From Paraburkholderia dinghuensis (GTDB lineage Bacteria; Pseudomonadota; Gammaproteobacteria; Burkholderiales; Burkholderiaceae): a stretch of DNA of 64,000 bases. How positions within the stretch are numbered: position 1 is the first letter of the stretch; every line of letters begins with the position of its first letter. The DNA lies in assembly GCF_003837865.1 (NCBI RefSeq), contig NZ_RQIS01000006.1, forward strand, positions 173,294 to 237,293. Direction: 5' to 3'. This document shows, one piece after another, positions 36,144 to 45,454 of the stretch. The position numbers and the translations under genes are program-made. The notes below the pieces were generated by a model that saw only the letters and a list, made by a program, of their open reading frames with translations, was not told the origin of the DNA and did no database searches.

Positions 36144-36485
36144 TCAGTCGACGACCATGCCGACGACGCGCATCTGGTCACCGTCCGTCACCGCAAGCTG
36201 ATAACTGCCGCAGGCAGGACAGCCTTCGCCGCGCCGCCGCACTTCGACCGTACCCGCGCATCGCATGCACCACGCGTGGCCGGGCGGCTCGTGGATCGTG
36301 ACGGCGCTGCCGCTGGCAACCGAGCCGCGCAGCGCCACGTCGAGTGCAAAGCGCAACGCGCTGGTATCGACGTTCGCGAGTTGTCCAACTTCCAGCTCGA
36401 CTTCGCGGATGCGCCGGTAGCAATTCCGGCGCGCCTCGCCCTCGATCAGGTCACGGATGCTTTGCGCAAGGGACATTTCATGCAT
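36144..36485 (-). CDS. hypA: Nickel metallochaperone HypA
   Basis: A 113-residue protein starting MHEMSLAQSI, where the His after the initiator Met binds nickel. A zinc-binding Cys4 site is formed by CMRC (around residue 73) and CPAC (around residue 91). It works with HypB to load nickel into the HoxG precursor. The ATG at 36485 overlaps the hoxV end by 8 nt, which fits the tight operon; in-frame upstream Met residues lie in hoxV shadow sequence. Confidence 0.93.
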   Translation of the reverse strand: MHEMSLAQSIRDLIEGEARRNCYRRIREVELEVGQLANVDTSALRFALDVALRGSVASGSAVTIHEPPGHAWCMRCAGTVEVRRRGEGCPACGSYQLAVTDGDQMRVVGMVVD

Positions 36486-37488
36486 GACGGTCGACCTCGA
36501 TACGGTATGGCGCGCAGGGATCGAGCAACAGCGCGAGACGTTGCGCGAGGGGTTGCGCGGCGCTCCATCGCAGACCGCGAAGTGCGTCCGGCAGCAGGCT
36601 GGTCCGGCCGAGGTTCCACCGGGTCGGCGGTACGATCCGGTACGCTGCGATCCTGCCATCTTCGACGCGTGCGAGATGCACGAGCAGACCCCGCGCGCAA
36701 TACGCCCAGCCTATGCCGATGTCACCTCGCCGCAGGCCACCGGTCACGCGGGATGCACGGTTCGCACAAAGACGCGCGAGATGTTGCAGCCGCGAAGTCA
36801 GCAACGCGCTCGCGAGGTCAGGTCCCCGGCCAGGAGCGTCCCAGAGATCTGCATGGGCGGGCCAGCCGGAACCGGACGTAGCGGTAACGTCGGCATCGCG
36901 GGCGAGCAGAACCGTTTCGGCATTTTCATGCACGTTACGCAATACGTTCGCCGGCATGACCGACACCGGCCGTTCAGCGCGTTCGAGCAGGCCATGCAGC
37001 CAGCGCGCCGGCAGCGTGCCCGCGCTGGCGGCCCAGTTCGCGAGATCGAACTCCGGCCGTGTCAGCCACGCGGCTGCGGACATCCCGAACACGTGTTGCT
37101 CGCAAAAATCGGCGATGTGCGCTCGCGAGTCGAGTCGCGCCCACTGTGCGATCTCGTCTTTCGCCCAGGCACCCCCAAACACGGCGGGGAAATCGATCAA
37201 CCAGCGCCGCAGCGTTTCGCGCGCCGCTTCCAGTTCGATCGGCTCGGGGTCTGCTGCATCCGGCGAAGGGGCCTCCAGCGCCGCGGCGAGCGCGTGCGCA
37301 GAGGCCGCGCACTGTGCGTGGCGGCACAGCACAAGGGTCGTGCTCAACAATGCCGGGACCTCCGCTGCGCCGCGACCAGTCAAGAGACGCTCGACGGGCA
37401 GCGGCGACCACTGGCTGGCAACGGTGTGCACACATTCGGCGTCGCCGCGCAACGTCAGCGTCAAAACCGGGACCTGCAACAGGGTCAT
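36478..37488 (-). CDS. hoxV: HoxV/HupK-like hydrogenase assembly protein
   Basis: A 336-residue protein related to hydrogenase large subunits but lacking the four active-site Cys, as in the HupK/HoxV family. It is thought to act as a scaffold for the Fe(CN)2CO centre during assembly. Recognisable segments are GIGWAYCARGLLVHLARVEDGRIAAYRIVPPTRWN split over the C-terminal part, equivalent to the end of a large subunit, and LWDAPGRGPDLAS. The start overlaps the hoxT stop as ATGA and the end overlaps hypA. Confidence 0.85.
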   Translation of the reverse strand: MTLLQVPVLTLTLRGDAECVHTVASQWSPLPVERLLTGRGAAEVPALLSTTLVLCRHAQCAASAHALAAALEAPSPDAADPEPIELEAARETLRRWLIDFPAVFGGAWAKDEIAQWARLDSRAHIADFCEQHVFGMSAAAWLTRPEFDLANWAASAGTLPARWLHGLLERAERPVSVMPANVLRNVHENAETVLLARDADVTATSGSGWPAHADLWDAPGRGPDLASALLTSRLQHLARLCANRASRVTGGLRRGDIGIGWAYCARGLLVHLARVEDGRIAAYRIVPPTRWNLGRTSLLPDALRGLRWSAAQPLAQRLALLLDPCAPYRIEVDRHA

Positions 37489-38000
37489 GGCCGCAGTCCA
37501 AACAGACGTCGCCGCGACGCGGTAGGTCGATCTTGCTGCGAACGCGTCGTCGGGCTGGCAGATCTCAGGTTGGCTGGAGCGGAGTCATCCGGTTCGAACA
37601 AGAGCCGCAGCGTCTCGTGCGCGGTCGCGAGCGCAGTCTCCTGGTCGGCAAACTGCTGTGCCGGCGAAAACAGCGAGCACATCCGGAATTCGCCGAGCGT
37701 ATCGAGACGCGCCGGCATGAACGGCATGGTCGCGCCCGGCAGCGCGATTTCGAACACTGCATCGGCGCGCGCCGGTGCAAAGGGGGCATCTGGCGTGGGG
37801 AACTGCAGCAGATTGATGCTCCATGGCGTAACAAGCACGCCGATCCAGCCGGACTGCCACGGCCGAAAGCCGACAGCGGCGACGCTCAGGCGCGGATTCA
37901 GCAGCGGCAGGTCACGCATGCGCGTCTGCGCAATATGCCCGAATGCGCTTTCGATCCGATGTGTCAGCTCGGCGCCGAACGACGATGCGACGGGTGTCAT
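37485..38000 (-). CDS. hoxT: HoxT/HupJ, HybE-family hydrogenase assembly chaperone
   Basis: A 171-residue protein of the HybE/HupJ family, including MRDLPLLNPRLSVAAVGF and GVLVTPWSINLLQFP, with a C-terminal region rich in Arg/Ser. HybE-like proteins bind the Tat signal of the small subunit and proof-read its export; HoxT in Ralstonia supports assembly of the small subunit under oxygen. The ATG at 38000 lies 4 nt after hoxR. It ends in an ATGA overlap with hoxV. Confidence 0.85.
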   Translation of the reverse strand: MTPVASSFGAELTHRIESAFGHIAQTRMRDLPLLNPRLSVAAVGFRPWQSGWIGVLVTPWSINLLQFPTPDAPFAPARADAVFEIALPGATMPFMPARLDTLGEFRMCSLFSPAQQFADQETALATAHETLRLLFEPDDSAPANLRSASPTTRSQQDRPTASRRRLFGLRP

Positions 38001-38004
38001 GATG

Positions 38005-38214
38005 TCAGTCCGGCAGCACCATGAACTGGTCGCGAGCACCGTCGCACACCGGGCATTTCCAGTGTTCGGGCAGATCGGCGAACGGCGTGCCGGGCGGAAC
38101 ATTCCAGACCGGATCGCCCTGCGCCGGGTCGTACACGTACCAGCAGATCTTGCACTCGAGCCGGCTATGGGCGTGCAGTGCATTGTTGTCGCCGAGATAG
38201 CTGCCTTCGAACAT
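38005..38214 (-). CDS. hoxR: Rubredoxin HoxR/HupI
   Basis: A 69-residue rubredoxin. The iron ligands are the two Cys pairs in CKICWYVYDP and WKCPVCDG. The ATG at 38214 shares one base with the hoxQ stop. In Ralstonia, HoxR is needed for active membrane-bound hydrogenase at high oxygen, probably by helping to form the unusual proximal cluster of the small subunit. Confidence 0.93.
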   Translation of the reverse strand: MFEGSYLGDNNALHAHSRLECKICWYVYDPAQGDPVWNVPPGTPFADLPEHWKCPVCDGARDQFMVLPD

Positions 38215-39098
38215 CAAGCCTGCTCCAGCCATTCCACGATTTCGCGCAGATGACGCAAGGAGTCGGCGAGATCCTCCGCCGACGCCACGGCGACTTCCGG
38301 AATGCCCGTGATATCGAGTGTGTCGAGCAGAATCTTGTTCGTGCCGTCGAAGTAACGCACGCGCCACACGTAACGCCAGCCGGTCGCGATGACGGTGCAC
38401 TTGCCGTAGCCCGTCGAGAAAATGCCGACCGTCCCTGCTCCCAGCATGTTTTCGAGCCACGCGATATCCGCGGGCGTGACGGGCAACAGGCTGAAGTTGA
38501 CGACATGGCTGCCCGCGCCGTGCCGGGCGAGCGCCCTCGCCTGGGCCGCGACGATTTCTGTGGCGACAGACGGGGCGTTCATCAGGTCATGACCTGCCGT
38601 GTCCGCAACCGTGCCCTGCGTCGTACCGCTGTGCTGCGCTTCATCGAGGATGACAGCCGGAATGGCGCCGATCTCGATCCGGTCATCGATTCGCTCGCCG
38701 GTCGCACTGTCGACGATCACGCGCCAGATGCCCGGATAGCGGGATTCCTGGATGCGAACGAGCGCACCCGCACCGCAGTAGGTTTTGCGGGACGGCATGA
38801 CCTGCGCCGAAACCTCGCCTTCGCCCATGACCTGTGCGAGCAGCCGATGCGCGTCGGCGCCAAGTGCGGCGACGGGGAAAACGAGCGGCTGCGTCGGCTG
38901 CGGATCGCTGGCGAGCGCGGCCGCCATGTTGCGCAACAGCGCGAGCACTTCGTCCGTACCGGGCTCGCCGGGATCGGGTGTGTCAGGCGAGCGCCAGGTT
39001 TCGACGGTGGATGGCAGCGGCAGGCAGGACCAGTCGTCGGGTTCGGGCTGCGAGCCCGGACCGGTGGTCACGACCGGAACGGGAAAGGGACGGCTCAT
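38214..39098 (-). CDS. hoxQ: HoxQ/HyaF/HupH hydrogenase assembly protein
   Basis: A 294-residue protein of the HupH/HyaF family, with the typical MGEGEVSAQVMPSRK and NMLGAGTVGIFSTGYGKC segments and a Glu/Ile-rich end. It is a soluble chaperone that, with HoxO, guards the small-subunit precursor and its cluster during assembly. The ATG at 39098 overlaps the hoxO stop (ATGA). Confidence 0.9.
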   Translation of the reverse strand: MSRPFPVPVVTTGPGSQPEPDDWSCLPLPSTVETWRSPDTPDPGEPGTDEVLALLRNMAAALASDPQPTQPLVFPVAALGADAHRLLAQVMGEGEVSAQVMPSRKTYCGAGALVRIQESRYPGIWRVIVDSATGERIDDRIEIGAIPAVILDEAQHSGTTQGTVADTAGHDLMNAPSVATEIVAAQARALARHGAGSHVVNFSLLPVTPADIAWLENMLGAGTVGIFSTGYGKCTVIATGWRYVWRVRYFDGTNKILLDTLDITGIPEVAVASAEDLADSLRHLREIVEWLEQA

Positions 39099-39541
39099 GA
39101 TCTGGCTCCGGACACCGATAGTGGAATCGGTATCGGTTGAGGCGCTTCGGTCCGCAGGCGCGCGAAGGATTGCACGTAATCCGCCCAGTCGCGCAGCCCT
39201 TCGATCGAGCCGACGTAGCGACCTTCCCGCAGAAAGATCAGCGCCGGGTGACGCAGTACGCCAAATCGCTTTGCAGTCGCCGCGCTGTCCGGCGGACAGG
39301 CGAACGCGACACGGAACGCGTCGGGTCCGAACTGGTGCACGATTTCCGGCAGGACGACCGTCAGATCGAAAAATTCAGGACGCTGCGCCGGATCGTCGAG
39401 CGGAAGCACGATCAGCATTCCGGTGCCCGCGGCGGCGACGTCGTCGAGCGTATCGGGCACCAGCTCCGTGAAACCATGCCCGAGCAGTTGTCCGCGCAAC
39501 CGTTCGAGCGTCGGCGCGGTCGAGGTGGCCGGGGTTGTCAT
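39095..39541 (-). CDS. hoxO: HoxO/HyaE thioredoxin-fold chaperone
   Basis: A 148-residue protein with a thioredoxin-like fold lacking the CxxC active site, as in the HyaE/HupG family. Segments include GTGMLIVLPLDDPAQRPEFFDLTVVLPE split across strand and helix, FRVAFACPPDSA and LIFLREGRYVGSIEG. It binds the Tat-bearing HoxK precursor before export. The ATG at 39541 overlaps hoxL by 4 nt; upstream in-frame codons are a hoxL shadow. Confidence 0.88.
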   Translation of the reverse strand: MTTPATSTAPTLERLRGQLLGHGFTELVPDTLDDVAAAGTGMLIVLPLDDPAQRPEFFDLTVVLPEIVHQFGPDAFRVAFACPPDSAATAKRFGVLRHPALIFLREGRYVGSIEGLRDWADYVQSFARLRTEAPQPIPIPLSVSGARS

Positions 39542-39846
39542 CGCATGACCTTTTCGCGTAAATGTTCCGGCAGTTCCGGCTCGCGATCGGCCAGATCCGC
39601 AAAGTAGCTGTCGACGCTGGCCTCTCCACGTGCGATTGCTTCGAGCGCCGTGAGCGCCGCGTCGATGTCGCGTGCGCGTGTCTCGTCGATCACCTCGCGC
39701 GCCGCGCCGAGAAACGTCAATACCCACGTGCCGGGCGCTACCGGTCCGGTGAGCGACAGATCGACCGTACACGGACCGCCGCGACTCTCGCACTGGGCGC
39801 GCAGACCATTGACGTGCAACACACGTGCAGGGATGCCGATGCACAT
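39538..39846 (-). CDS. hoxL: HypC-like chaperone HoxL/HupF
   Basis: A 102-residue HypC/HupF paralogue starting Met-Cys-Ile-Gly-Ile-Pro, with the metal-binding Cys at position 2. GTWVLTFLGAAREVIDE is the family mid-section. HoxL is specific for the large subunit HoxG and passes on the Fe(CN)2CO unit; it complements the general HypC encoded at 32522. Its ATG shares one base with the hoxM stop. Confidence 0.92.
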   Translation of the reverse strand: MCIGIPARVLHVNGLRAQCESRGGPCTVDLSLTGPVAPGTWVLTFLGAAREVIDETRARDIDAALTALEAIARGEASVDSYFADLADREPELPEHLREKVMR

Positions 39847-40487
39847 CAGGTTTGCTCCGGTGGATGCCAGAAACGCGTGTCGCCTTGCCGGTTCGCACGT
39901 TGTTCCGAAGGACGCTCGTCCTCGTAGCGCGACAGCGAAAGGCCGCTCGCGTTCAACGGTGCAGCGGGCGCATCGGTTTCGTCCCGGGCAATGGGTAACG
40001 CACCCCAGCGCCGCAGCCATTCGCACGCAACCGCCACAGCCGGTTCGATTTGCGCCCTGACGGCCGGACGCAGACTGCCGCCGAAATCGTCCAGTTCGAC
40101 CGGCTGCACGCCGATCAACACCAGTTCCGCGGGGTAATGCCCCTTGAGTTGCGCACAGGCGAGCACATCGGAAAATCCGGCCTGATGCAGGCTCATCTTG
40201 CGGGCGTTCAGGCAGGCGGGAACCGCGTCACCTTCGCGCACGTCGAGCGTGCCCGGTTCCAGACCGAAATCGACTGCATCGAGCACGATGAGCCGGTCCG
40301 CCGACTCGACGAACGGCAGCAGCGCGAGTCCCTGCGTGCCGCCGTCCACGAGTTCGACGTTATCCGGCCATCGCCATAGCGCATTGAGCCGCTCGACCGC
40401 ACGCACGCCGAAGCCCTCGTCCGCCCATAGCACGTTGCCGATGCCGAGCACGACAATACGCGTCCTGTCAGCCATGGTTGTTTCCAT
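39846..40487 (-). CDS. hoxM: Hydrogenase-specific endopeptidase HoxM/HyaD
   Basis: A 213-residue nickel-dependent maturation protease that removes the HoxG C-terminal peptide once nickel is in place. Motifs are VVLGIGNVLWADEGFG (first metal ligand Glu), VLDAVDFG (Asp) and LHQAGFSDVL (His). There is an extra tail of about 30 residues, mostly polar. The ATG at 40487 is used; a second ATG four codons on (40475) is an alternative. It starts 3 nt after hoxZ. Confidence 0.92.
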   Translation of the reverse strand: METTMADRTRIVVLGIGNVLWADEGFGVRAVERLNALWRWPDNVELVDGGTQGLALLPFVESADRLIVLDAVDFGLEPGTLDVREGDAVPACLNARKMSLHQAGFSDVLACAQLKGHYPAELVLIGVQPVELDDFGGSLRPAVRAQIEPAVAVACEWLRRWGALPIARDETDAPAAPLNASGLSLSRYEDERPSEQRANRQGDTRFWHPPEQT

Positions 40488-40490
40488 GCT

Positions 40491-41219
40491 TCAACTCTTG
40501 AACATCCGGAAGCCGCTGATCATCGTGGAAATCATGCTCTGCTTCGACATGATGTCCTCACGGATCGCGGCGTAGACGTGAATCATCACGAACAGCACGA
40601 TGCTCCACATGCCGAGCCGGTGCCAGCTGTGCAGTGAAAGGCTGTTGCCGCCGAACATGGCGATCACCCAGCCGAACAGGTGGGAAGCCCAGCTATCGGC
40701 GCCCAGCCCCTCTCCGTACAGCGCGAAACCGCTGACGCTCATCAGTATGGCCACGATGAAAAAGCCGAACATCGCGATCTGTCCGAGCGGATTGTGACCG
40801 ACGTACTTGCGCGGATAGCGTGCGAGGAACAGATACCAGCGCAATTCGTAGAACATCTCGCGCCACCACTGGGGATCCCAGACCGGAACGATAAAAATTT
40901 CGCGCGAGAACGTGTTGCCGAAGAACGCATAGCACGCGCGAAAGATCAGGCCGATCGCGAGCACATAACCCGCGCAGAAATGTGCGAAGCGGATATAGCC
41001 CATCAGGAAGTGCGCGCTGGCTTCGCCGGACAAGGTCGGCAGCGGCTTGCCGATGAAGTAGCCGCTCGCGCACAGCACCATCACGGACAAAACCGTCAGC
41101 CAGTGCCACAGACGCACCGGCGCCTGGTACACATAGACGGACACAACACGCTTGCCGCCGAGTTCCGCGGGGGCGTTGCCGTCGAATCCGTAGGTTTTCA
41201 GATGCTGGTTTTTCGACAT
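40491..41219 (-). CDS. hoxZ: Hydrogenase b-type cytochrome HoxZ/HyaC
   Basis: A 242-residue inner-membrane dihaem cytochrome b that anchors the hydrogenase and passes electrons to quinone. Haem-ligand His are in the helix starts RLWHWLTVL, RFAHFCAGY and the C-terminal SLHSWHRLGMW...MIHVYAA. There are four main hydrophobic helices. The ATG at 41219 has GGGAGA upstream and follows hoxG by 15 nt. Confidence 0.94.
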   Translation of the reverse strand: MSKNQHLKTYGFDGNAPAELGGKRVVSVYVYQAPVRLWHWLTVLSVMVLCASGYFIGKPLPTLSGEASAHFLMGYIRFAHFCAGYVLAIGLIFRACYAFFGNTFSREIFIVPVWDPQWWREMFYELRWYLFLARYPRKYVGHNPLGQIAMFGFFIVAILMSVSGFALYGEGLGADSWASHLFGWVIAMFGGNSLSLHSWHRLGMWSIVLFVMIHVYAAIREDIMSKQSMISTMISGFRMFKS

Positions 41220-41234
41220 GGTCGTCTCCCGGTC

Positions 41235-43025
41235 CTAGCGCACTGTGACGTTGACCAGTTCCTCGCCGGCCGGCCCGATGACATGGGTGGAGCACGCAAG
41301 ACAAGGGTCGAAACTGTGCAATGTGCGAAGAATTTCGAGCGGCTCGTCCGGACGTGCCATCTTCGTCTGCATCAGGCTTGCCTCGAACGCGCCGATCTGC
41401 CCTTTTTCATCACGCGGACTGCCGTTCCATGTGGTCGGCACGATGCACTGATAGCTGTCGATCTTCGTGTCGCGAATCTTGAGCCAGTGGCCGAGCGCGC
41501 CGCGCGGCGCCTCGGTGAAGCCGACGCCCCGCACCTCGGACGGCCATGTCGAGGGCTGCCACTTGTCGACGTTCGCCGTGGACGTATCGCCAGCCTTGAT
41601 GTTGGCCATCAGCCGGTCGAAGAAGTACTTCATCTTGTGCGCGGACCACTGCGCTTCGAGCGCGCGGGCTGCTGTGCGCCCCAGCGTGGAGTTCAGCGCG
41701 GCGACCGGAACGTCGAGTTGCCGGAGCAGCGCGTCGACCGGCTCGCGAATGTCCGCGCGGTTCTGGTGATAGCCGATCAGATAGCGCGCCAGCGGTCCTA
41801 CCTCCATCGCGTGACCGCGCCAACGCGGCGCCTTGATCCACGAATACTTGCCCGACTCGTCGATCTGCTCGATTTTCGTTTTCGTTCCGCGGGTTGCCCC
41901 GCCAAGCTCGAAGTGCGGCTCGGTTTGGCCGTCGTACGGATGCAGGCCATGTGTTCCCTCGGGATAGCGGTACCACGAGTGCGCGACGAACTCCTGGATC
42001 TCGTCGGGATTGACCAGATCCACCTCGTGGATCTCGTTGAAGTTGCCGTTGATCACTGCCCCGCGCGGCACCAGCAGGCTCTTGGCACTGTAGTCGTTCG
42101 CGTGGTCGGGAAAATCGCCGTACGACAAGACAGCCTGCGAGGACAGTCCGCCGCCGATCGCGCCCCAGTCCTTGTAGAACCCGGCAATCGCCATCACGTC
42201 GGGCAGATACACCTGATCGCAGAACTGGATCGTCCGGTCGATGATCTGCGACACCAGATTCAACCGCTCCATGTTGATCGCGCCGACCGCCCCTGTGTCG
42301 TCGATGTTGATCGCACATGGCATCCCGCCGACGAGCCAGTTCGGGTGCGGGTTCTTGCCGCCGAATACCGTATGGATCTTGACAATGTCCTTCTGGAAGT
42401 CGAGGGCTTCGAGATAGTGCGCGACCGCCATCAGATTCGCTTCCGGCGGCAGTTTGTAGGCCGGGTGTCCCCAGTAACCGTTGCGGAACGGGCCCAACTG
42501 TCCCGACTCGACAAAGCGCTTCAGACGGGACTGCAGATCGCGGAAATAGCCGGGCGACGACATCGGCCAGTCGGAGATGCTTTGCGCCAGTTCCGACGTG
42601 CGTTTGGGATCGGCCTGCAGGGCAGACACCACGTCGACCCAGTCGAGTGCGTGAAGATGGTAGAAGTGGACGAGGTGATCGTGCGCCCAGAGCGTCGCCT
42701 GCATCAGGTTGCGGATCAGGTTCGCATTGTCGGGAATCGAAATGTTCAGCGCGTTTTCGACCGCGCGCACCGACGTCAGCGCATGTGTACCGGTACACAC
42801 GCCGCAGATGCGCTCGACGAACGCCCACGCGTCGCGTGGATCGCGGCCCTTGAGAATCACTTCCAGACCGCGCCACATCGTGCCCGTGGAAACCGCATTC
42901 GTAATGACATTATTGCTGTCGAGATTGACCTCGCAGCGCATGTGTCCTTCGATGCGCGTGACGGGATCGACGACGACGCGGCGTCCACTGTTATCGAGCG
43001 TGAAGCCCTGGGTTTCGTAGCTCAT
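41235..43025 (-). CDS. hoxG: Membrane-bound [NiFe]-hydrogenase large subunit HoxG/HyaB
   Basis: A 596-residue catalytic subunit carrying the NiFe(CN)2CO site. The four nickel Cys are in the N-terminal [10 protein letters not shown] (Cys74, Cys77) and the C-terminal DPCLACSTH (Cys575, Cys578). After His581 a 15-residue tail ([15 protein letters not shown]) remains for HoxM to remove. It has no signal peptide and is exported with HoxK. The ATG overlaps the hoxK stop by 4 nt. All features fit an active group 1 uptake enzyme. Confidence 0.96.
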   Translation of the reverse strand: MSYETQGFTLDNSGRRVVVDPVTRIEGHMRCEVNLDSNNVITNAVSTGTMWRGLEVILKGRDPRDAWAFVERICGVCTGTHALTSVRAVENALNISIPDNANLIRNLMQATLWAHDHLVHFYHLHALDWVDVVSALQADPKRTSELAQSISDWPMSSPGYFRDLQSRLKRFVESGQLGPFRNGYWGHPAYKLPPEANLMAVAHYLEALDFQKDIVKIHTVFGGKNPHPNWLVGGMPCAINIDDTGAVGAINMERLNLVSQIIDRTIQFCDQVYLPDVMAIAGFYKDWGAIGGGLSSQAVLSYGDFPDHANDYSAKSLLVPRGAVINGNFNEIHEVDLVNPDEIQEFVAHSWYRYPEGTHGLHPYDGQTEPHFELGGATRGTKTKIEQIDESGKYSWIKAPRWRGHAMEVGPLARYLIGYHQNRADIREPVDALLRQLDVPVAALNSTLGRTAARALEAQWSAHKMKYFFDRLMANIKAGDTSTANVDKWQPSTWPSEVRGVGFTEAPRGALGHWLKIRDTKIDSYQCIVPTTWNGSPRDEKGQIGAFEASLMQTKMARPDEPLEILRTLHSFDPCLACSTHVIGPAGEELVNVTVR

Positions 43026-44140
43026 TGGCCGTGTTCCTCGCGTGCTGCTTCGTCATGTGTTTCGTGGAGCGATTTCAGGTCTTGCCGCTTGAGTACAGAA
43101 CTCTTGATTGCGCTGACGACGGCGTGTGCGGCGATCGCCGCGCCGGCGGTGCCCGCGACAGCCAGACCGATACGATCGGCATTCGATTCGATGCCGAACT
43201 GGTTGATATCGACGACCCGGTCATAGAACGAGCCCTTGTCCCAGAATCCGTTCTCCGAGCAGCCGAGACAGCCGTGCCCCGACTGGATCGGGAACGAAAC
43301 GCCATCGTTCCAGCGCACCGTCGAGCACGCGTTATACGTGGTGGGTCCCTTGCAGCCCATCTTGTAGAGGCAATACCCCTTGCGCGCACCTTCGTCGTCC
43401 CAGCTTTCGACGAACTGCCCCGCATCAAAGTGAGGCCGGCGATAGCACTTGTCGTGAATGCGCTGGCCGTAGAACATCTTTGGCCGGCCCTGACGATCGA
43501 GCGGTGGAATCCGGTCGAACGTGACGAGATACGTGATGACCGCAGCCATCACCTCCGGAATAGGCGGGCAACCCGGCACCTTGATGATCGGCTTGTCGAG
43601 AATCACGTCGGCGATCGGGGTCGCGCGGGTCGGGTTCGGCTTGGCTGCCTGCACGCAGCCCCACGAAGCGCAGGCGCCCCACGCGATCACGGCTTTTGCA
43701 TCGGCCGATACGCGCTTCAATTTTTCGACGAACGGTTCTCCGCCAGGAAAGCAGAACATGCCGTCCTCGTTCAGCGGCGGATTACCCTCTACCGCGACGA
43801 TATAGTTGCCTTTGTAGCGGGTCGTGATGTCGTTCAGGATGGCTTCGGCCTGCGTGCCGGCTGCTGCCATGATCGTATCGTCGTAATCGAGCGAGATCAT
43901 CGACAGGATCGCATCCTTCGCGAGCGGGTGAGATGAGCGGATGAATGATTCGGTGCAGCACGTGCATTCGAGGCCATGCAGCCAGATCACCGGCGTGCGC
44001 GACTTCGTTTCGAGCGCGTGGGCGATACGGGGGATGAACGACGAGCCAAGCCCCAGCGCCGTGGCGGTGAGGCTGCAGAACTTGAGGAAACTGCGCCTCG
44101 TCACGCCCTGACTGCGCATGGCATCGTAAAAGGTTTCCAA
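43022..44140 (-). CDS. hoxK: Membrane-bound [NiFe]-hydrogenase small subunit HoxK/HyaA
   Basis: A 372-residue iron-sulfur subunit. The start is probably TTG at 44140: GGGGG lies 4 nt before it, and the protein then begins ETFYDAM, like Ralstonia HoxK. A further TTG at 44179 and an ATG at 44119 are less good. The Tat motif RRSFLKF is at residues 15-21, with a likely cut after IAHA. Proximal-cluster Cys include ECTCC (mature Cys17, 19, 20) and WGACASWGC (Cys115, 120); the extra Cys19 and Cys120 are the mark of the [4Fe-3S] cluster of oxygen-tolerant group 1d enzymes. A C-terminal hydrophobic helix anchors it in the membrane. Confidence 0.95.
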   Translation of the reverse strand: METFYDAMRSQGVTRRSFLKFCSLTATALGLGSSFIPRIAHALETKSRTPVIWLHGLECTCCTESFIRSSHPLAKDAILSMISLDYDDTIMAAAGTQAEAILNDITTRYKGNYIVAVEGNPPLNEDGMFCFPGGEPFVEKLKRVSADAKAVIAWGACASWGCVQAAKPNPTRATPIADVILDKPIIKVPGCPPIPEVMAAVITYLVTFDRIPPLDRQGRPKMFYGQRIHDKCYRRPHFDAGQFVESWDDEGARKGYCLYKMGCKGPTTYNACSTVRWNDGVSFPIQSGHGCLGCSENGFWDKGSFYDRVVDINQFGIESNADRIGLAVAGTAGAAIAAHAVVSAIKSSVLKRQDLKSLHETHDEAAREEHGQ

Positions 44141-44191
44141 GTTTCCCCCTTTGCTTGTGAGATTTATCAAGGACGACAAATGAATATTCTG

Positions 44192-44210
44192 CTTGCACAG
44201 ACAAATCCAG
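44192..44210 (-). promoter_or_regulatory. Candidate sigma-54 promoter of the hydrogenase operon
   Basis: Read on the minus strand, CTGGATTTGTCTGTGCAAG has GG and GC separated by exactly 10 nt, with TGG at -24 and TGCA at -12. Matches between the boxes are poor. Transcription would start about 40 nt before the hoxK start codon, a sensible leader. Hydrogenase promoters of relatives use sigma-54 with the activator HoxA, which is not encoded in this window. Confidence 0.4.
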
Positions 44211-44371
44211 CTTGCGCCAAATCAAATTAGCGCTCGCCTTAAACACCCAATCGATACCGGGAATTACCCCTGGTTTCCACTACCCGCATATAACTCCGGA
44301 CTCCATACGAATATTGAGATAACGTGATGTACCTTTTGGCTATGCAACACATGGCTCGGCGCGTCCCGCTT

Positions 44372-45454
44372 TTATTCAGCCTGACATCCGGCGGAACCGC
44401 CGGGGGCCGCGCCCGGCTCCTCGTCGAGTCGTTTCCAGCGATACACCGCTGCGGACAGCACCCAGCTCATCACCAGCACGCCGATAATCGTGTAGCCCAC
44501 CAGCGCGAAGTTGTCGTTCAACCCGCCGATGAAAGTCCAGAAGCGGCCCTCCAGATGCATTCGTCCGGCGATCAGTCCCAGCCCCTCGATGGCTCCGACC
44601 AGTACCGCCACCAGCACCGAGACGGTCGTGATCGTGATGTTGTAGTAGAGCTTGCGGACTGGTTTGATGAACGCCCATCCGTAAGCGCCCGTCATCAGAA
44701 CACTATCGATCGTATCGATCAGCGTCATGCCTGCCGTAAAGAGTACGGGAAACACCAGAATCGACCAGATCGGCAATCCCTGTGTCGCGCCCGCCGCCGC
44801 GATGCCGAGCAGCGCAACCTCGGAGGCGGTATCGAAGCCCAGTCCAAACAGAAATCCGAGAAAGTACATGTGCGAGGGGCGCGTGATGAGCCGGAACAAT
44901 GGACGGAATAACCGCGCAAGGAGGCCTCTGTTCGCCAGCAGCTGATTGAGGTCTTCGTCTTCGTACCGCTCCCCGCGGCGAACGCGCCTGAACGCGCCGA
45001 CCAGCGACTTCAGGGTCACAAGATTGACCAGCGCGATCGCGAACAGGAAGAACGTCGACACGAGTGTGCCAATCATCGATCCGATCTCGCGGAAATCACC
45101 GAACCGGCGCCGTAATTCGAGTGTCGTAGCCACGATCGCGAGCGATGCGAGCACGACGACCGTCGAGTGCCCGAGCGAGAACATCAGCCCGACGCCTATC
45201 GGACGTTGGCCCGTCTGCATCAGTTTGCGCGTGACGTTGTCGATGGCGGCGATGTGATCCGCGTCGACCGCATGTCGCAATCCCAGCGAGTACGCGAGCA
45301 GGCTCGACCCCATCAACAGCGGATAGTCGCGAAACGCCATGAATGCCCATGCCCACGCACCGACGTTGAATGCGATCAGCAAGCCGAACAGTACAACGAT
45401 GGGCCTATACGTCGGGAAGGTCTGGCTGACCAGATCCCTTGGGGGGCAGGACAT
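44372..45454 (-). CDS. hoxN: High-affinity nickel permease HoxN (NiCoT family)
   Basis: A 360-residue inner-membrane transporter with about eight helices. The NiCoT signature is LRHAVDADHIAAIDN in helix 2, followed by GLMFSLGHSTVV in helix 3 and LGFDTASEVALL in helix 5. It supplies nickel for the hydrogenase. The ATG at 45454 is used; the frame is open to a GTG at 45487 without a better ribosome site. It ends 232 bp before hoxK on the same strand, so it is probably a separate or leaky upstream unit. The gap holds the presumed hoxK promoter. Confidence 0.92.
   Translation of the reverse strand: MSCPPRDLVSQTFPTYRPIVVLFGLLIAFNVGAWAWAFMAFRDYPLLMGSSLLAYSLGLRHAVDADHIAAIDNVTRKLMQTGQRPIGVGLMFSLGHSTVVVLASLAIVATTLELRRRFGDFREIGSMIGTLVSTFFLFAIALVNLVTLKSLVGAFRRVRRGERYEDEDLNQLLANRGLLARLFRPLFRLITRPSHMYFLGFLFGLGFDTASEVALLGIAAAGATQGLPIWSILVFPVLFTAGMTLIDTIDSVLMTGAYGWAFIKPVRKLYYNITITTVSVLVAVLVGAIEGLGLIAGRMHLEGRFWTFIGGLNDNFALVGYTIIGVLVMSWVLSAAVYRWKRLDEEPGAAPGGSAGCQAE

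Noticed and set aside
40680..43226. Open frame of 848 codons on the plus strand
   Set aside because: It lies antisense to hoxG and hoxZ, has no ribosome site and no domain. Long antisense frames are common in high-GC coding DNA.
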